From assembly GCF_036711975.1 (NCBI RefSeq), contig NC_091973.1, positions 1,984,001-2,048,000 of the forward strand: a stretch of 64,000 nucleotides of DNA. The letters are read 5' to 3'. How positions within the stretch are numbered: the stretch's first letter is position 1; every line of letters begins with the position of its first letter. This stretch comes from Onthophagus taurus. Lineage: Eukaryota > Arthropoda > Insecta > Coleoptera > Scarabaeidae. The notes under the pieces were generated by a model that was not told where the DNA came from, did no database searches, and was given only the letters and a program-made list of their open reading frames with translations. Positions 59,700 through 64,000 of this stretch are shown here, one piece after another. Made by a program: the position numbers and the translations under genes.

Positions 59700-61595
59700 T
59701 TTTTTTTTTTTAGAGGTCGGGGAAAATCTGTTATCAGACGGCCTAACGGTCTTGAACGGCCGGATAGTGTGGGGTTGGAGCTCATCTGTGAGACTCCGAC
59801 CCACTAAAAACCCCTTTCCTCTGCCCGGAACCGCCCTCTCGGGCATTTCTTCGGGCTTTATATTGGAATTCTTCTTCCCAGGTTCGAAATAAGATTCCTT
59901 CCTCTCTTTTTACTCCTTCTCCTCTCTATCTCTTTATCTCCCTCATACCTTTCTTAAAGCATCAGAATTCTTCCTCTCGTTGAAGATCCCTTCATCTCCC
60001 CCCTTTTCTTCCTCTATCTCCTCGACTGGTCAATCAGTCAATACTTCCTTCCGCTTCTTCCACGATTTCTCTCCCCCCGTTTGGACACATAAGAGGTCTT
60101 ACTTTTTGAAAAGTTAAAAATTTTACTCTTACCCGGTTGGAGGGGATTGCTCCCCTTCTTCCTCCCGGAAATGGAAGCACGCTTCTGCATTTACTACTCC
60201 CCCGTTCAAACTTCCTCTTCTTCTCCCTTCCACTTCTTCCCTGGTCTCTCATCGTCTCGGATGGGGGGATGCTCCCCCTCTTCCTCCCGGAAATGGGAAC
60301 ACCTCTCTCTCTATTCCTCTCTACTCTCTTGTTCCTCCTTCCTCTCTCTCTCCGGTCTATCTCCCGGATGACGCTTTCCCTCCTTCCTCCTTCTTGTCAG
60401 GTTGTTCTCCAGTACATACAAAATGTTACTTTTTGAAATACTATTAATTCTGTACCTACCCGGATGAGGGGGGATTGTGTCCTCCCTCTCGTGTTGCCTC
60501 CCATTTGTATTCATCCCTCTCCTTGATCTTCATGATTTCCCTCAGCATTTCCATCACCGCAAGTCCGGAATCCTCACTTCTCACTAACATTTCCTCCACA
60601 TTTCCCTCGGTCACCTCTTTACCGACCTTATCCTTTGCCTGTCGCCTAACTTCGTCAAACTTCGGGCACTCGAAAATGGTGTGAGCCGGGGTGTCCGGAA
60701 CCTCGCAACCGAACCAACACTCGTCATTTTCCCTCCTCCTGATCTGTTTCAGGTAAGTCCCAAAGCTGCCGTGCCCTACTATTGCTTGTGTTGCGTAATA
60801 GTCGGTCTCTGGCCCTTCCTTCTGCCAGACTCGCACGTCGGCTATAAAAGTGCGCGCCCATCCGCCATACCCCATCCATCTATCCTGCCATCGGTCTAGG
60901 ATCTTCGCTCGTGTCTGTTCCTTGCATAGGCCCTTGGTTCGCCAGTTCTCGGCCCGTTCCCAGGCAAGAAGGTCGTATGGTGGGCAGCCCGCTAAGGCCC
61001 CTGCCGCGTCGGTAGATGTTGTTCTATACGCCGACGTGACGCTGATAGACATCTTTCTCTCTATTGTTCGTAACATGTTGACGTATTTCTTATGTTTCAT
61101 CCTCCCAGGCAGGAGCCGCGTAGAGGACGACCGACCTCACCACGGTGGCTAGCAATCTTCTTCTGCTCTGTCTCGGGCCGCCTATCCTGGGCATGAGACG
61201 TGACATGGAGCCCGCGATGCCGGACGCTCGTTCCGTTATTTTCTTGACATGCGTTGTCATTCTTGTGTCTTTATCGATGTTAACTCCCAGGTATTTTACC
61301 GACGGAGAGCTTTGGACGGTATGTTCGCCTATATTTACTTGTAGGTTTGTTAGCTTCCTTCTTCCTTCCAGGATAACCATCTCTGTTTTCTGTAGTGCCA
61401 GTTGGAGGCCCAGTCCCTTTAAGATCTCTTCTATTTGGGATATGCAGTACTGCGCTTTGTCTATTATCTGCGTTCCATCGGAGCCTCGCACAATCACCGC
61501 CAGGTCGTCGGCGTACGCAACTACTCTTACGTTCTCTTCAAGGCGCATTCTCAACACTCTGTCATAGCACAGATTCCAGAGAGTTCCCGCTAATA
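59700..61595 (-). mobile_element. 5'-truncated R1-clade LINE
   Basis: Minus-strand element beginning inside the reverse transcriptase (GTLWNLCYDRVL, then VVAYADDLAVIVRGSDG) and running through thumb and C-terminal domains to a zinc-knuckle-like region (CWFGCEVPDTPAHTIFECP). The motif set (TQAIVGHGSFGTYL before the Cys/His cluster) is typical of R1-type LINEs. A single frameshift separates the frames 61557-61090 and 61100-60456. A 12-base poly(A) (T-run at 59700-59711 on the plus strand) marks the 3' end. A 16-bp target-site duplication flanks the copy. Confidence 0.87.
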
Positions 61596-61675
61596 CAGCT
61601 CAACTGAACCCAACCCAACCCAACCCAACTCAACCCAATCCAATCCAACCCAACTCAACCCAACTATCTCCTTAG
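61596..61675. repeat. AACCC/AACTC pentanucleotide repeat, right part
   Basis: Continuation of the pentanucleotide run after the LINE insertion, starting with the second copy of the 16-bp target duplication. About 12 units of CAACC/CAACT with scattered changes. Confidence 0.85.
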
Positions 61676-61844
61676 TTACTATTTTAAGAAACTTTATTTA
61701 TATTAAATTTGTAATAATAACTGGGTGTTAATGATACTGTATAGTTCATGATATAGGAAATAATCTCGGCCGACTTCGAAGACGTCGGCCGTCCCAAGTT
61801 ATGTTCATGATACCGTTCTCATACCGATGGAATACAATTTCAAC

Positions 61845-62845
61845 CAACCGTATAAGGTCATATTTAGTAGCATGGATGATTGGGCGAAAGGAGGGCCTCA
61901 ACTAAAAAGAGGAGCCCTAGCCTGGTACACCGATGCTTCAAAGACAGTAAGATCTGGAGTAGGCATGGGCATCAGTCTCACAGTCTCACAGCCCTGGTCA
62001 GGTTAAAAGCGGGGAAAAAGGGTAGTTTATGCCATACTGGACCCCGGACGAGATAGTGGACCAAATAGCCACATCAAATTGCCCCTCAGCTCGGACTTAA
62101 CAATTTTCCAAGCAGAAGTTCTTGCTATAAAAAACCGCTTTGAACCTACAGAAGGGACAAAAAGGTGCATCCATAAACATTTTCACAGACAGTCGGGCCG
62201 CCTTAAAGGCAATTCAGACCTACACGTGTGGCTCCGCACTGATCAGAGAGTGTACCAACAACCTGAGAGAACTCGCTAGGGGCAATGAGAAGGCCGACAA
62301 GCTGGCCAAAGAGGCAGCAAACACGCCCTTCATTGGACCCCAACCTGGATGTGGACTACAAAAAAGCCACCTAAAACAAATAATCAACAACTGGGAGGCT
62401 TCAAAGATAGCCTTACGCTGGAAAGAACTTCCAGGTCACAGACAAGCGAAGAGTATGATAACTCCGTCGCAAAACAAAACCAAAGAGGTTTTATGCCTCA
62501 GCAAAGGGGATCTAAGAACGCTCTCAGGCTACCTAACCGGCCATGTGCCCCTAAAATACCACCTCTTCCACATTAGACAAGCTGAGGATCAAACTTGTCG
62601 ATATATACAAGTTATAGTATATACATATACTGTGCAATTGCGTCGCCAGAGGCCGTCTAAGGCACAACGTCTTCGGTAAAACTCCCCTGTTACCTACCGA
62701 CATAAAGGTTCAAGACCTCAGGACAATACTAAGGTTCATTAAGGACCTACATTTGCCCTAAACCTTTGGAGGGCAAAAGTTACAATAGATCTTATTGGTC
62801 GCGGTAACGAGAGGGGCCGCCCTTCTCAGTCCGGCAGCAATAATA
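61845..62845 (+). mobile_element. LINE RNase H fragment, broken frame
   Basis: The plus strand reads WYTDASKTVRSGVGMGI, then INIFTDSRAALKAIQ and GNEKADKLAKEAA, three RNase H motif blocks, followed by a C-terminal knuckle region (GHVPLKYHLFHI). Frames change near 61990-62140, so it is inactive. It ends with GGGGCCGCCC text and a short (AAT)n tail at 62841-62852, as LINE 3' ends do. It is bordered by copies of the 25-base palindrome at 61767 and 62906. Confidence 0.72.
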
Positions 62846-63134
62846 ATAATATGTTCATGATATAAGAAGTAATCTCGCCCCATATATCATGAACAATACT
62901 TAGGGCGGCCGACGTCTTCGAAGTCGGCCGAGATTATTCCTTCCACAAATTTCAAGCAGGGTGCCCAACTGTCTCTATATTGTTCGTGATATGAGAAATA
63001 ATCGTCGGCCGCCCCAAGTGTCATGAGCAATATTTAGGGACTTCATGAACAATACTTAGGGAAGCCGTCGAAAGAAGCAGAAAGAAAAAATTCGATTTTT
63101 AAATCTGTCAGTAGAACATTCCTACACTTAGAGT

Positions 63135-63420
63135 CAAGCTTAGAGTCTTCTATGTACTGCATTGGTTCCTCCTTGGGTCCTAGTGTACACTCCATAGAAA
63201 AGCACCAAGCAGACATTGCATCTGACGAGTTTGATTTTGATATCGATATCGAGGTTGGGACTTTTAAACAGTTTAGCCAGCTGATTTAAGGCGGCTCTTG
63301 CTATCTCTATTTTGCACATCATCTCCTGAGAATGGTCCCAATCCTCATTAATCACGTTCCCCAAGTAGGTGAACTGTGATACCCCCACTATCTCCTTATT
63401 AATTGCCATGAACAACCATC
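63135..63420 (-). mobile_element. LINE fragment, RTE-like thumb region
   Basis: Minus-strand frame of 91 codons reads FTYLGNVINEDWDHSQEM, then ARAALNQLAKLF and VRCNVCLVLFYG, the conserved text after the catalytic core in RTE- and related LINE reverse transcriptases. Only this fragment is present. Confidence 0.65.
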
Positions 63421-63702
63421 TATTTTTGGGATAGTTATCAAAATGTAAAAAAAAAAAATTTTTCTAAATATGCACAGAATTTATTTTTATCAGTATATAG
63501 TAAAATATATTAAAATACAATACATAGATTACAAATAACACATTATAACAAAAATATAGAAACATCTTTTTTTAATAACGGCAAGAAAACGAAAAATAAA
63601 ATAAAAGGTAAATCTCAAACGAGGTATTTATTTAAAAAGAAATTGTTTAACAAAAAAAAATGATAAAGCTCATCCACAACCTCACAACGATATTTTTTTA
63701 AT

Positions 63703-63779
63703 ACAGTCTCACAGCCCTGGTCAGGTTAAAAGCGGGGAAAAGGGATAGTTTATGCCATACTGGACCCCGGACGAGATAA
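63703..63779. mobile_element. short copy of the LINE RNase H region
   Basis: Nearly identical to about 61980-62052 (CAGCCCTGGTCAGGTTAAAA, then CATACTGGACCCCGGACGAG). It ends exactly where the unidentified host exon begins (63779/63780). Confidence 0.75.
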
Positions 63780-64000
63780 AACGATTTCGTCGTCGGTGAC
63801 GGTAGAAGATCCATACCCGTTTTGATTGCTAATAACCGATATGGGTGAGATCTGATCGGAAGTGACTAAAACGGGAGCTATGTAACTGTCGGCATCGGTG
63901 GGTACATCGTGGGAATTGCTTCGTTGTTTCGGTCGGCATGACGGAAATGGACTTAGCATAAAGAAAAATCCTAATGAACCGAATAATCCTAAAATGGTAA
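63750..64000 (-). CDS. C-terminal exon of an unidentified membrane protein (partial)
   Basis: On the minus strand an open frame runs in from beyond the window edge: a hydrophobic segment (TILGLFGSLGFFFMLSP), then a polar tail with Ser/Thr/Asp (SPISVISNQNGYGSSTVTDD). The rest of the gene is outside the window and I do not recognise the family. The last nine residues (LSRPGSSMA) and the stop are encoded by transposon-derived sequence shared with 61980-62052. An acceptor may lie at the very edge (TTTTAG at 63987-63992), in which case the exon starts there. Confidence 0.5.
   Translation of the reverse strand, partial: TILGLFGSLGFFFMLSPFPSCRPKQRSNSHDVPTDADSYIAPVLVTSDQISPISVISNQNGYGSSTVTDDEIVLSRPGSSMA

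Noticed and set aside
60034-60514. Open frames in the CT-rich 3' part of the R1-type LINE
   Set aside because: They lie in the LINE 3' region and come from composition bias.
1-64000. CRISPR arrays, bacterial operons or prophage
   Set aside because: The window is eukaryotic; the tandem arrays are satellites with 147-350-bp monomers, without repeat-spacer structure.

Overview
The window is from an AT-rich animal genome, almost certainly an insect. It has short GT-AG introns, a latrophilin of the insect Cirl type, a colt-type carnitine carrier and capulet, with long stretches of satellite and transposon debris between exons. An FGF1-like first exon, a class of FGF I recall from beetles but not from flies, makes a non-dipteran insect (perhaps a beetle) likely. 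That placement is inference. No database search was possible; all exon models were built by reading splice sites and matching phases by eye.

Layout. 1-13.6 kb: no gene recognised; two satellite arrays (147-bp monomers at 3.3-5.9 kb, ~333-bp monomers at 9.1-12.2 kb). 13.7-28.6 kb (+): latrophilin/Cirl adhesion GPCR, with a pair of tandem alternative exons in its lectin domain, a satellite in one intron and a palindromic repeat in another. 29.9-34.4 kb: two head-to-head TACC-family genes with matching intron positions; the minus-strand copy carries about 25 copies of a short N-terminal motif. 36.3-48.0 kb (+): carnitine/acylcarnitine carrier whose ~10.7-kb second intron holds a sulfotransferase relic, LINE debris, a ~1.2-kb foldback element, a complete minus-strand WSD-type acyltransferase gene and a complete minus-strand secreted leucine-rich-repeat gene. 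49.8 kb (-): a complete hammerhead ribozyme fold. 50.2-50.5 kb (-): first coding exon of an FGF. 52.1-58.6 kb (-): adenylyl cyclase-associated protein (capulet), with a 3-kb piggyBac-type non-autonomous element in its large intron that has been filled by a 189-bp satellite. 59.6-63.5 kb: nested LINE fragments and pentanucleotide repeats. 63.7-64.0 kb (-): last exon of an unidentified membrane protein whose final codons and stop lie in transposon-derived DNA.

The host genes do not form one pathway: cell adhesion signalling (Cirl), centrosome/spindle (TACC), mitochondrial fatty-acid import (colt), lipid ester synthesis (WSD), growth factor (FGF) and actin turnover (CAP). The most notable structures are the exchangeable Cirl lectin exons, the divergent TACC pair, the hammerhead ribozyme, and the satellite array inside a piggyBac-type element.
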